Assembly (NCBI GenBank): GCA_964243295.1
Contig: CAXTEJ010000076.1
Coordinates: 1 to 13,185 of the forward strand
DNA length: 13,185 bases
Source: CAXTEJ01 sp964243295
GTDB taxonomy: Bacteria; Actinomycetota; Actinomycetes; Actinomycetales; Angustibacteraceae
Reading direction: 5' to 3'
Shown: positions 5,492 to 12,901 of the stretch, piece after piece
Layout of the letters: each line of letters starts with the position of its first letter
How positions within the stretch are numbered: the first letter of the stretch is position 1
Notes under the pieces: model-generated
Database searches by the model: none
What the model was told of the DNA's origin: nothing
What the model saw: only the letters and a program-made list of their open reading frames with translations
Made by a program: the position numbers and the translations under genes

Positions 5492-6745
5492 ATGGCTCGC
5501 CGCGTGCGCAACCCCAAGGTCCTGGCCGTCGTCCTCGCCGGTGGGGAGGGAAAGCGGCTGATGCCCCTCACGGCCGACCGCGCCAAGCCCGCGGTGCCGT
5601 TCGGCGGCATCTACCGGCTGATCGACTTCGCGCTGTCGAACGTCGTGAACTCCGGCTACCTCAAGGTCGTCGTCCTGACGCAGTACAAGTCCCACAGCCT
5701 CGACCGGCACATCGCCAAGACCTGGCGGATGTCGAACATGCTCGGCAACTACGTCGCCCCCGTGCCCGCACAGCAGCGCGTCGGCAAGCGGTGGTACCTC
5801 GGCAGCGCCGACGCGATCTACCAGAGCCTGAACCTCATCCACGACGAGCGGCCCGACTACGTCGTCGCCGTGGGCGCCGACCACGTCTACCGCATGGACT
5901 TCTCGCAGATGCTCGAGCAGCACATGGACATGGGCGCCGGCGCCACGGTCGCGGCGATCCGGCAGCCGATCTCGATGGCCGACCAGTTCGGCGTCATCGA
6001 CGTCCAGCCCGACGACCCGCGGCGCATCCGCGAGTTCCTCGAGAAGCCGACCGACCCCGTCGGCCTCCCGGACGCGCCTGACGAGATCCTCGCGTCGATG
6101 GGCAACTACGTCTTCGACACCGACGCGCTCGTCGACGCGGTCACCCGCGACAGCGACCGCGAGGGCTCCAAGCACGACATGGGCGGCGACATCATCCCGG
6201 ACTTCGTCTCCCGCGGTGAGGCCGCTGTCTACGACTTCCGCGACAACAACGTGGCCGGGTCGATGGACCGCGACCGCGACTACTGGCGCGACGTCGGCAC
6301 GCTGGACTCCTACTACGACTCCCACATGGACCTCATCTCGGTCCTGCCGGTGTTCAACCTGTACAACTACGACTGGCCGCTGTACACCGACTACGGCCCG
6401 CTGCCCCCGGCCAAGTTCGTCCACGGGTGGCACGGCAGGATCGGCCACGCGGTGAACTCGACCGTGTCGCCCGGCGTCGTCGTCTCCGGTGCCATGGTCG
6501 AGAACTCCGTGCTGTCGCCCCACGTCTACGTCCACTCGTGGTCGTCGGTCAGCGACAGCGTCCTGCTGGACGGCGTCCAGGTCGGGCGGCACGCCGTCGT
6601 GCGCCGCGCCATCATCGACAAGAACGTCGTCATCCCCGACAGCGCCCGGATCGGCATGGACCCCGAGGAGGACCGCGCCCGCGGCCTCCTGGTCACCGAG
6701 TCCGGCATCACCGTCATCGGAAAGGGTCAAGTCCTCACCTCATGA
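5492..6745 (+). CDS. glgC: Glucose-1-phosphate adenylyltransferase (ADP-glucose pyrophosphorylase)
   Basis: A 417-aa GlgC of typical length. It makes ADP-glucose and pyrophosphate from ATP and glucose-1-phosphate, the committed step of bacterial glycogen/alpha-glucan synthesis. Visible motifs are the nucleotide loop LAGGEGKRLMPLT (15-27), AKPAVPFGGIYRLIDF (31-46), WYLGSADAIYQ (101-111), VGADHVYRMD (127-136), the sugar-phosphate-binding FLEKP (182-186) and DMGGDIIP (229-236). The C-terminal third is a left-handed beta-helix of hexapeptide-like repeats (STVSPGVVVSGAMVENSVLSPHVYV near 323-347), the regulatory/tetramer domain. The enzyme is usually allosterically controlled by glycolytic intermediates; the effector here is unknown. 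The ATG at 5492 is chosen over an in-frame start 36 codons upstream because it gives the family N-terminus and lies 7 nt after TAGGGT. The next gene overlaps its stop by ATGA. Confidence 0.97.
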   Translation: MARRVRNPKVLAVVLAGGEGKRLMPLTADRAKPAVPFGGIYRLIDFALSNVVNSGYLKVVVLTQYKSHSLDRHIAKTWRMSNMLGNYVAPVPAQQRVGKRWYLGSADAIYQSLNLIHDERPDYVVAVGADHVYRMDFSQMLEQHMDMGAGATVAAIRQPISMADQFGVIDVQPDDPRRIREFLEKPTDPVGLPDAPDEILASMGNYVFDTDALVDAVTRDSDREGSKHDMGGDIIPDFVSRGEAAVYDFRDNNVAGSMDRDRDYWRDVGTLDSYYDSHMDLISVLPVFNLYNYDWPLYTDYGPLPPAKFVHGWHGRIGHAVNSTVSPGVVVSGAMVENSVLSPHVYVHSWSSVSDSVLLDGVQVGRHAVVRRAIIDKNVVIPDSARIGMDPEEDRARGLLVTESGITVIGKGQVLTS

Positions 6746-7536
6746 GCGATCACCAGTCCGCACGCCCCGTCCGCATCGGCGTCCAGCTGCAGCCACAGCA
6801 CGCCGACTGGGCCGACATCCGTCGCGCCGTGGTCGCCGCCGAGGAGGCCGGCGTCGACGTCATCTTCAACTGGGACCACTTCTTCCCCCTGTACGGCGAG
6901 CCCGACGGCCAGCACCTCGAAGCCTGGACGATGCTCGCAGCCTGGGCCGAGATCACCTCGCGCGTCGAGATCGGCGCGCTCGTGACGTGCAACAGCTACC
7001 GCAACCCCGAGCTGCTGGCCGACATGTCGCGCACGATCGACCACATCAGCGGCGGCCGGCTCATCCTCGGCATCGGCGCCGGCTGGTTCCAGCGCGACTA
7101 CGACGAGTACGGCTACGAGTTCGGGACAGCCGGCTCGCGCCTCGCCGACCTCGCAGAAGCGTTGCCGCGCATCGAGAAGCGGCTCACCGCGCTCAACCCC
7201 CCGCCCACCCGCGACATCCCGGTGCTCATCGGTGGCGGCGGCGAGAAGAAGACGCTGCGCCTGGTCGCGAAGTACGCCGACACCTGGCACGGCTTCGGCG
7301 ACCCCGAGGTGGTCGAGCGCAAGGTCGCGATCCTCGACGAGTGGTGCGCCACCGAGGGCCGCGACCCCGCGGAGATCGAGCGCTCGGTCGGCGCCGAGGG
7401 CGCGCCCGAGGCCACGGGCGACCGGCTGTTCGACCTCGGCGTCCGGCTGTTCACCGTCGGCATCAGCGGTCCCGACTACGACCTGTCACCGCTGCAGGAC
7501 TGGATCGCCTTCCGCGACGCCAAGAACGCGGGCTGA
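6742..7536 (+). CDS. LLM-class F420-dependent oxidoreductase
   Basis: A 264-aa luciferase-like (bacterial luciferase superfamily) TIM-barrel oxidoreductase. The family signature is plain: RIGVQLQPQHADWADIRRAV (11-30), then IFNWDHFFPLYGEPDG (41-56), the flavin-site strand RVEIGALVTCNSYRNPELLADM (74-95) and ISGGRLILGIGAGWFQRDYDEYG (102-124). The C-terminal region has IPVLIGGGGEKKTLRLVAKYAD (159-180). Actinobacterial members of this type generally use reduced coenzyme F420 rather than FMNH2; the cofactor is inferred, and the substrate is unknown. Its ATG overlaps the glgC stop (ATGA), so translation is probably coupled to glgC. A nearby Shine-Dalgarno is weak (GGAAAGGG about 14 nt upstream). A direct role in glucan metabolism is not suggested by the fold. 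Confidence 0.92.
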   Translation: MSDHQSARPVRIGVQLQPQHADWADIRRAVVAAEEAGVDVIFNWDHFFPLYGEPDGQHLEAWTMLAAWAEITSRVEIGALVTCNSYRNPELLADMSRTIDHISGGRLILGIGAGWFQRDYDEYGYEFGTAGSRLADLAEALPRIEKRLTALNPPPTRDIPVLIGGGGEKKTLRLVAKYADTWHGFGDPEVVERKVAILDEWCATEGRDPAEIERSVGAEGAPEATGDRLFDLGVRLFTVGISGPDYDLSPLQDWIAFRDAKNAG

Positions 7537-7550
7537 GGCCCGCTGGCCTC
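7535..7550 (+). other. Hairpin at the oxidoreductase/serB junction
   Basis: GAGGCC (7535-7540) pairs perfectly with GGCCTC (7545-7550) around a CGCT tetraloop. It starts inside the oxidoreductase stop codon and ends five bases before the serB GTG. It contains the only GAGG-like Shine-Dalgarno candidate ahead of serB, so it could attenuate transcription or limit serB translation. Confidence 0.45.
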
Positions 7551-7555
7551 CGGCC

Positions 7556-8782
7556 GTGACCGACGTCCCGCCGCTGCCCGCCGACGAGCCGACGCTGCTG
7601 GTCACCCTCACCGGTGACGACCGCCCCGGTGTCACGTCGGCGCTGTTCACGGCGCTCGCGGCGCACGACGTGACGGTGCTCGACGTCGAGCAGGTCGTCG
7701 TCCGCGGTCACCTGACGCTCGCCGTCCTGGTGACCGCGGGCGTCGACGCGTCCTTGCCGCAGACGCTCACGCGTGAGGGCGAGCGGCTCGGCATGACGGT
7801 CACGTGCCTGTCCGGTCATGGCGACAACGCGCCGCGGCGACGCGGGCGGCTGCACGTGACGATGCTCGGGTCTCCCCTCAGACCCGTTGCGCTGCAGTCG
7901 GTGTCGCAGGCGATCGCCGAGCACGGTGGCAACATCGACCGCATCCGGCGCATCTCGCGCTGGCCGGTCACCACCGTCGAGATCGACGTCTCCGGCTCGG
8001 ACGTCGGCGAGCTGAGACGGCGCCTGGCCGCGGTGGCCGCCGCCGGAGGGGTCGACATCGCCGTCGCCCCCGCCGGGCTCGCCCGCCGCGGCCGTCGGCT
8101 CGTCGTGATGGACGTCGACTCGACCCTCATCCAGGACGAGGTCATCGAGCTCATCGCCGCCCACGCCGGCCGCGAGGCCGAGGTCGCCGCCGTCACCGAG
8201 CGGGCGATGCGAGGCGAGCTCGACTTCGCAGAGAGCCTGCACGAGCGGGTGCGTCAGCTGGCCGGACTGCCGGAAGCCGTTCTGGCAGAGGTGAAGGAGC
8301 AGGTGCGGCTGACCCTCGGCGCCCGCACGCTCGTGCGAACGCTGCACCGCCTGGGATTCAGGGTCGCCCTGGTGTCGGGCGGGTTCATCGAGATCGTCCG
8401 GCCGCTCGCCGACCTGCTCGAGATCTCGCACGCGGAGGCGAACCAGCTCGAGGTCGTCGACGGCCGGCTCACCGGCCGGGTGCTCGGCCCGGTCATGGAC
8501 CGCGCCGGCAAGGCCGCCGCCCTGCGCCGGTTCGCCGAGGCCGAGGGACTCGCGCTGTCGAGCACCATCGCCATCGGCGACGGCGCCAACGACCTCGACA
8601 TGCTCGCGACCGCGGGGCTCGGCATCGCGTTCAACGCCAAGCCCGTCGTCCGCGCCCAGGCCGACGCGGCCGTCACGGTGCCCTACCTCGACGCGGTGCT
8701 CTATCTGATCGGCATCCCCCGCGAGGAGGTCGAGGACGCCGACGCGGCCGACGACGACCTCGCCGCGGCGCAGCCGGGCTGA
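7556..8782 (+). CDS. serB: Phosphoserine phosphatase with two ACT domains (SerB2-type)
   Basis: A 408-aa protein matching the double-ACT SerB2 architecture (M. tuberculosis SerB2 is 409 aa). Residues 13-85 form ACT 1 (LLVTLTGDDRPGVTSALFTALAAHDVTVLDVEQ) and 99-173 form ACT 2 (LHVTMLGSPLRPVALQSVSQAIAEHGGNIDRI); these sense serine in characterised homologues. The HAD phosphatase follows: VVMDVDSTLIQDEVIEL (183-199) with nucleophile Asp186, acid/base Asp188 and Glu195, then ALVSGGFIEIV (271-281), Lys319 and IAIGDGANDLDML (338-350). It hydrolyses O-phosphoserine to serine, the last step of the phosphorylated serine pathway. The GTG at 7556 places ACT 1 at the normal distance from the N-terminus; no good Shine-Dalgarno precedes it. 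The acidic tail EEVEDADAADDDLAAAQPG is variable. Probably co-transcribed from glgC. Confidence 0.96.
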   Translation: MTDVPPLPADEPTLLVTLTGDDRPGVTSALFTALAAHDVTVLDVEQVVVRGHLTLAVLVTAGVDASLPQTLTREGERLGMTVTCLSGHGDNAPRRRGRLHVTMLGSPLRPVALQSVSQAIAEHGGNIDRIRRISRWPVTTVEIDVSGSDVGELRRRLAAVAAAGGVDIAVAPAGLARRGRRLVVMDVDSTLIQDEVIELIAAHAGREAEVAAVTERAMRGELDFAESLHERVRQLAGLPEAVLAEVKEQVRLTLGARTLVRTLHRLGFRVALVSGGFIEIVRPLADLLEISHAEANQLEVVDGRLTGRVLGPVMDRAGKAAALRRFAEAEGLALSSTIAIGDGANDLDMLATAGLGIAFNAKPVVRAQADAAVTVPYLDAVLYLIGIPREEVEDADAADDDLAAAQPG

Positions 8783-8835
8783 CCAGCTGCGGTCACCCGT
8801 CGCGGAAGCCGCTGGGCGCGCGGCAGACTGGGCGG

Positions 8836-10236
8836 GTGCTGCTGACCCTGTCCACGACGATGCCGGACGCGACGGACCTGGGGTTCCTGCTGCACAAGCA
8901 CCCCGGCAGGGCGCAGTCGGTCCAGGTCGCCGTCGGCACCGCGCACGTGGTGTGGCCGGAGGCGACGAGCGGGCGAAGCACGGTGGCGCTGCTGCTGGAG
9001 GTCGACCCGGTCGCGCTGGTGCGGGGTGGCAAGGGCCGCGGTGACAGCGGCTTCTCGCTGTCGCAGTACGTCAACGACCGACCCTACGCGGCGTCGTCCA
9101 TGCTCTCGGTGGCCCTGGGCAAGGTGTTCCGCACCGCGCTCAGCGGTCGCTGCGACGCGCGCCCCGAGCTCGTCGAGCGGGCGGTGCCGATCGACGTCCA
9201 CGTGCCGGCGATGCCGAGCCGCGGTGGCAGTGATCTCGTCCAGCGGATGTTCGCACCGCTCGGCTGGTCGGTGTCGACGACGGCCATCGCCCTCGACGAG
9301 CAGGTGCCCTCCTGGGGGCCGTCGCCGTACGTCGACCTGCGGCTGTCCGGTCAGATGCCGGTGCACGTGGCGCTGGCGCAGCTGTACGTGCTGATGCCGG
9401 TGCTCGACGACAGCAAACACTACTGGCTGAGCGCCGACGAGGTCGACAAGCTGATGCGCGCCGGTGGCAGCTGGCTGGCCGGCCACCCGGAGCGCGAGCT
9501 CATCACCAACCGGTACCTCGGTCACCACCGGGCCCTCGTGCAGGACGCCGTCGGCCGGCTGGCCGAGGTCGACGACACGGAGGCGGACGCGCTCGACGCG
9601 GTGCCCGCCCTGGCGCCGCAGGATCGCCCGACGCCGCTGGCGCAGCTGCGCACCGCCGCCGTCCTCGCGGCCCTGCGCGACGAGGGTGCCGCCACCGTGG
9701 TCGACCTGGGCTGCGGCGAGGGGGCGCTGCTGCGGGCGCTGCTGCCCGACCCCGCCTTCCGCACGGTGCTCGGGGTCGACGTCTCGCACCGGGCCCTCGA
9801 GCTCGCCGCGCGCCACCTCAACCTCGACCGCATGCCGGACAGCCAGCGCGCCCGGCTGCAGCTGCTGCAGTCGTCGGCGACCTACCGCGATGACAGGCTT
9901 GCGGGCCATGACGCCGTGGTGCTGATGGAGGTGGTCGAGCATCTCGACCCGCCGCGGCTGCCGGCGCTGGTGCGCAGCGTGTTCGCGCACGCCCGCCCAG
10001 CCTCGGTGCTCGTCACGACGCCCAACTCCGAGCACAACGTCAGGTTCACCCACCTGGCGGCGGGGGCGATGCGGCACCGCGACCACCGGTTCGAGTGGAC
10101 CAGGCAGCAGTTCCAGGACTGGGCCGACGCGACGGCGACGGCGCACGGCTACACCGTCCGCTACCAGGCCATCGGGCCGGGCGACGCCGAGGTCGGCGCG
10201 GCGACACAGCTGGCCGTCTTCCGGAGGATCGCATGA
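8836..10236 (+). CDS. hen1: 3'-terminal RNA ribose 2'-O-methyltransferase Hen1
   Basis: A 466-aa bacterial Hen1, about the usual family length. The N-terminal half (about 1-240) is the bacterial Hen1 domain that partners Pnkp: LGFLLHKHPGRAQSV (15-29), the glycine-rich KGRGDSGFSLSQYVNDRPYAASSML (66-90), GKVFRTALSGR (95-105). The C-terminal methyltransferase has the AdoMet loop VVDLGCGEG (288-296) with VLGVDVS (311-317). Its metal site reads MEVVEHLD (364-371; Glu365, Glu368, His369) with His417 in RHRDHRFEW, the arrangement known for metal-dependent 2'-O-methylation. Hen1 methylates the 2'-OH at the 3' end of cleaved RNA before sealing and is also needed for Pnkp ligation. Its stop overlaps the pnkp start (ATGA). 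The GTG start is chosen from the N-terminal alignment; CAGACT ends 6 nt upstream and may be a degenerate leaderless -10. Confidence 0.96.
   Translation: MLLTLSTTMPDATDLGFLLHKHPGRAQSVQVAVGTAHVVWPEATSGRSTVALLLEVDPVALVRGGKGRGDSGFSLSQYVNDRPYAASSMLSVALGKVFRTALSGRCDARPELVERAVPIDVHVPAMPSRGGSDLVQRMFAPLGWSVSTTAIALDEQVPSWGPSPYVDLRLSGQMPVHVALAQLYVLMPVLDDSKHYWLSADEVDKLMRAGGSWLAGHPERELITNRYLGHHRALVQDAVGRLAEVDDTEADALDAVPALAPQDRPTPLAQLRTAAVLAALRDEGAATVVDLGCGEGALLRALLPDPAFRTVLGVDVSHRALELAARHLNLDRMPDSQRARLQLLQSSATYRDDRLAGHDAVVLMEVVEHLDPPRLPALVRSVFAHARPASVLVTTPNSEHNVRFTHLAAGAMRHRDHRFEWTRQQFQDWADATATAHGYTVRYQAIGPGDAEVGAATQLAVFRRIA
10223..10227 (+). promoter_or_regulatory. Shine-Dalgarno of pnkp
   Basis: A perfect GGAGG lies five bases before the pnkp ATG, inside the last codons of hen1. 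It is the strongest ribosome-binding site in the window. With the ATGA overlap it suggests that pnkp is translated efficiently from the shared mRNA. Confidence 0.8.
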
Positions 10237-12791
10237 GCGAGCTCGACGTCCCCGAGCTCTCGCTCGTCTGCCTCGTCGGCGCGAGCGGCTCGGGCAAGTC
10301 CACCTTCGCCCGACAGCACTTCGCGCCGTTCGAGGTGCTCTCGAGCGACTTCTGCCGGGGGCTGGTGGCCGACGACGAGAACGACCAGTCCGCCACGAAG
10401 GCCGCCTTCGACGTCCTGCACCACATCGCCGGCAAGCGGCTCGAGGGCGGACGGCTCACCGTCGTCGACGCCACGAGCGTCCAGTCCGAGGCGCGCCGCC
10501 AGCTCGTCGCCCTCGCCCGAGCCCACGACGTGCTGCCGGTCGCCATCGTGCTCGACCTGCCCGAGCGCGTCTGCCTCGACCGCAACGCCGGCCGGGCCGA
10601 CCGCGACTTCCCCGACGCCGTCGTGAGGCGCCAGCGCGACCAGCTGCGGCGCTCGCTGCGGCACCTGGGCAAGGAGGGTTTCCGGACGGTGCACGTGCTG
10701 CGCAGCGAGCAGGAGGTCGCGGACGCCGTCGTGGTCCGCCAGCGGCTGCTGAACGACCTCCGGCACGAGCACGGCCCGTTCGACGTCATCGGTGACGTGC
10801 ACGGCTGCCGGGCCGAGCTCGAGTCGCTCCTCGTCGAGCTCGGCTACACCCTCGTCCGTGACGAGCACGACCGCCCGGTCGACGCCGTCCCCCCCGGTCG
10901 TCGTCAGGCGGTGTTCGTCGGTGACCTGGTCGACCGCGGCCCCGACTCACCCGGCGTGCTGCGGCTCGTCATGGGGATGGTCGCCGCCGGCCACGCACTC
11001 TGCGTGCCCGGCAACCACGAGAGCAAGCTGGTGCGGGCGCTGCAGGGACGGCAGGTGCAGGTCAGCCACGGGCTCGAGACCACCCTGGCGCAGCTGGCGG
11101 CCGAGCCGCCGCAGTTCCGAGCGCAGGTGCAGCAGTTCTGCTACGACCTGGTCTCCCACCTCGTGCTCGACGACGGACGCCTCGTGGTCGCCCACGCGGG
11201 GCTGAAGCAGGAGTACCAGGGACGCGCATCGGCGCGGGTGCGCAGCTTCGCGCTGTACGGCGACACCACCGGTGAGACCGACGAGTTCGGCCTGCCGGTG
11301 CGCTACCCGTGGGCCGAGGACTACCGGGGCTCCGCGATGGTCCTCTACGGGCACACGCCGACCCCACGGGCCGAGTGGGTCAACGGCACGATGTGCCTCG
11401 ACACGGGCTGCGTCTTCGGTGGTGAGCTCACCGCCCTGCGATACCCCGAGAAGCAGCTGGTTTCCGTTGCAGCGCAACGGGTCTGGTATGAGCCGGCCAA
11501 GCCGTTCCCCAGTTCTGGTACTGCCTCCGCGCCTGCGGCCGCCCGTGAGGCGGACGAGCTGGCCATCACCGACGTCCTCGGCAAGCGGGGTGTCGCAACG
11601 CGGCTCGCGGGGCGGGTGACCGTGCGGGAGGAGAACGCCGCCGGGGCCCTCGAGGTCATGAGCCGGTTCGCCATCGAGCCCCGGTGGCTGCTCTACCTGC
11701 CCCCCACCATGGCCCCGACGGCGACCACGGCGGACGGCGACCTGCTCGAGCACCCGGCCACCGCATTCGACTTCTACCGGCGTGACGGCGTCGAGCGGGT
11801 GATCTGCGAGGAGAAGCACATGGGCTCGCGCGCCGTGGTGCTGGTGTGCCGCAACGCCGCGGTGGCAGCGAGCAGGTTCGGCGCGCGTGACGGCGTCACC
11901 GGTGCGGTGCACACCCGGACGGGCCGGTCGTTCTTCGACGTCGAGGCGACCGAGCAGCTGCTGGCGGCGGTGCGCTGTGCCGTCGACGACGCGGACCTGT
12001 GGGGCGAGCTCGAGACGGACTGGTTGCTGATCGACGCCGAGCTGCTGCCGTGGTCGGTCAAGGCCGAGGACCTGCTGCGCCACCAGTACGCCGCGGTCGG
12101 AGCCGCCGCCACGGCCGCGCTGCCCGCGGCCGTCCACGTGCTGGAGGCCGTCGCGGCACAGGGCATCGATGTCGGCGACCTGCTGGCGCGCACCACCTCC
12201 CGGTCCGCCAACGCGCTCGCGTTTACCAAGAGCTACCGGCGCTACGTGTGGCCGACCTCCGGTCTGGACGGCGTTCAGCTGGCACCCTTCCAGCTGCTCG
12301 CGAGCGAGGGCCGCACGTACGGCGACCACGACCACGGCTGGCACCTCGCACTGGCAGACCGCCTGGTCGACGCCTCGCCCTCCCTGGTGCGGACGACCAG
12401 GCGCACCACGGTCGACACCACGGACGCCGAGTCGACCGCGGCCGGCACGCGCTGGTGGGAGGACCTCACCGCCGCGGGCGGCGAGGGCATGGTGGTGAAG
12501 CCGTACGCCAACCTCGTCCGGACCGGCCGCGGGTACGCCCAGCCCGGCGTCAAGGTGCGCGGCCGCGAGTACCTGCGGATCATCTACGGCCCGGACTACA
12601 CCGAGCCGGCGAACCTCGAGCGGCTGCGCGACCGCAACCTCGGGCACAAGCGCTCGCTCGCAGCCCGCGAGTACGCGCTCGGTGTGGAGTCGCTCGAGCG
12701 CGCGGTGCAGCGGGAGCCGCTGTGGCGCGTGCACGAGGCCGTGTTCGCGGTGCTCGCCCTGGAGTCCGAGCCGGTCGACCCGCGGCTGTGA
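10233..12791 (+). CDS. pnkp: Polynucleotide kinase-phosphatase-ligase Pnkp (RNA repair)
   Basis: An 852-aa three-module RNA repair enzyme, close to the 870 aa of Clostridium thermocellum Pnkp. Residues 1-175 are the 5'-OH kinase with P-loop VGASGSGKSTFA (15-26). Residues about 180-420 are a binuclear metallophosphoesterase: IGDVHG (186-191), GDLVDRG (230-236), GNHE (260-263), VAHAG (319-323), YGHTP (372-376); it removes 2',3'-cyclic or 3'-phosphates. After a Ser/Ala-rich linker (about 425-440), residues about 445-852 form the adenylyltransferase/ligase module with nucleophile Lys528 in EEKHMGSRAVV (526-536), EGMVVKPYAN (751-760) and KVRGREYLRIIYGPDYT (774-790). Every motif looks intact. It needs Hen1 to complete ligation, and the ATGA overlap with hen1 ensures co-expression. 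Start chosen by GGAGG five bases upstream. The RNA damage it answers is not identifiable here. Confidence 0.97.
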   Translation: MSELDVPELSLVCLVGASGSGKSTFARQHFAPFEVLSSDFCRGLVADDENDQSATKAAFDVLHHIAGKRLEGGRLTVVDATSVQSEARRQLVALARAHDVLPVAIVLDLPERVCLDRNAGRADRDFPDAVVRRQRDQLRRSLRHLGKEGFRTVHVLRSEQEVADAVVVRQRLLNDLRHEHGPFDVIGDVHGCRAELESLLVELGYTLVRDEHDRPVDAVPPGRRQAVFVGDLVDRGPDSPGVLRLVMGMVAAGHALCVPGNHESKLVRALQGRQVQVSHGLETTLAQLAAEPPQFRAQVQQFCYDLVSHLVLDDGRLVVAHAGLKQEYQGRASARVRSFALYGDTTGETDEFGLPVRYPWAEDYRGSAMVLYGHTPTPRAEWVNGTMCLDTGCVFGGELTALRYPEKQLVSVAAQRVWYEPAKPFPSSGTASAPAAAREADELAITDVLGKRGVATRLAGRVTVREENAAGALEVMSRFAIEPRWLLYLPPTMAPTATTADGDLLEHPATAFDFYRRDGVERVICEEKHMGSRAVVLVCRNAAVAASRFGARDGVTGAVHTRTGRSFFDVEATEQLLAAVRCAVDDADLWGELETDWLLIDAELLPWSVKAEDLLRHQYAAVGAAATAALPAAVHVLEAVAAQGIDVGDLLARTTSRSANALAFTKSYRRYVWPTSGLDGVQLAPFQLLASEGRTYGDHDHGWHLALADRLVDASPSLVRTTRRTTVDTTDAESTAAGTRWWEDLTAAGGEGMVVKPYANLVRTGRGYAQPGVKVRGREYLRIIYGPDYTEPANLERLRDRNLGHKRSLAAREYALGVESLERAVQREPLWRVHEAVFAVLALESEPVDPRL
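11464..11480 (+). other. Perfect intragenic hairpin at the pnkp phosphatase/linker boundary
   Basis: CCGTTGC (11464-11470) pairs exactly with GCAACGG (11474-11480) around the loop AGC. It encodes part of SVAAQRVWYE, at the end of the phosphatase module. The surrounding 60 bases are less GC-rich than the rest of the gene. It may be chance or may slow translation between domains. Confidence 0.3.
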
Positions 12792-12813
12792 CGGGCGCCG
12801 CCGTGGTGCCCGT
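12791..12813 (+). terminator. Terminator hairpin after pnkp
   Basis: ACGGGC (12791-12796) pairs with GCCCGT (12808-12813), extended inward by two GC pairs and a G-U pair around a 5-nt loop. It begins at the last base of the pnkp stop codon. No U-tract follows. It separates the RNA-repair operon from the next gene. Confidence 0.55.
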
Positions 12814-12895
12814 GCCGTCGACCTCGAGACCCCTTCATCGTCCACAGATGTTGTGCCCCAACGGTTTCGGCCTATCCAACGTCGGCGTGATCGGC

Positions 12896-12901
12896 TAGAA
12901 T
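12896..12901 (+). promoter_or_regulatory. TAGAAT -10-like element of the DUF222/HNH gene
   Basis: TAGAAT is followed by seven bases and the ATG at 12909, the same leaderless spacing as four other genes here. It is the best -10 match in the window. The flank from about 12825 is noticeably more AT-rich than the coding sequence; no convincing -35 is seen. Its last T is the first base of the SOS-like element. Confidence 0.65.

Noticed and set aside
5407..5610. Upstream in-frame extension of glgA/glgM
   Set aside because: It overlaps the glgC start and its nucleotide-binding loop on the other strand, and the residues are not family-like. The GTG at 5406 gives the conserved start and fits the promoter spacing.
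5417..6730. 437-codon minus-strand open frame antisense to glgC
   Set aside because: glgC is unmistakable in the plus strand. The antisense translation is an Asp/Val/Gly/Arg-rich mirror with no recognisable motif.
7867..7886. Hairpin CGGGTCT/AGACCCG inside serB
   Set aside because: A perfect 7-bp stem with a 6-nt loop, but it lies within the second ACT domain coding sequence far from any boundary. I treat it as chance in GC-rich coding DNA.
8783..8815. CCAGC/GCTGG pairing as a serB terminator
   Set aside because: Only five base pairs close a 23-nt loop. That is too weak to call, so it is unclear whether hen1 is separated from the serB transcript.
7804..8835. N-terminal extension of hen1 running through serB in another frame
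   Set aside because: The extension is Arg-rich low complexity overlapping the serB catalytic domain. The family N-terminus begins at the GTG at 8836.
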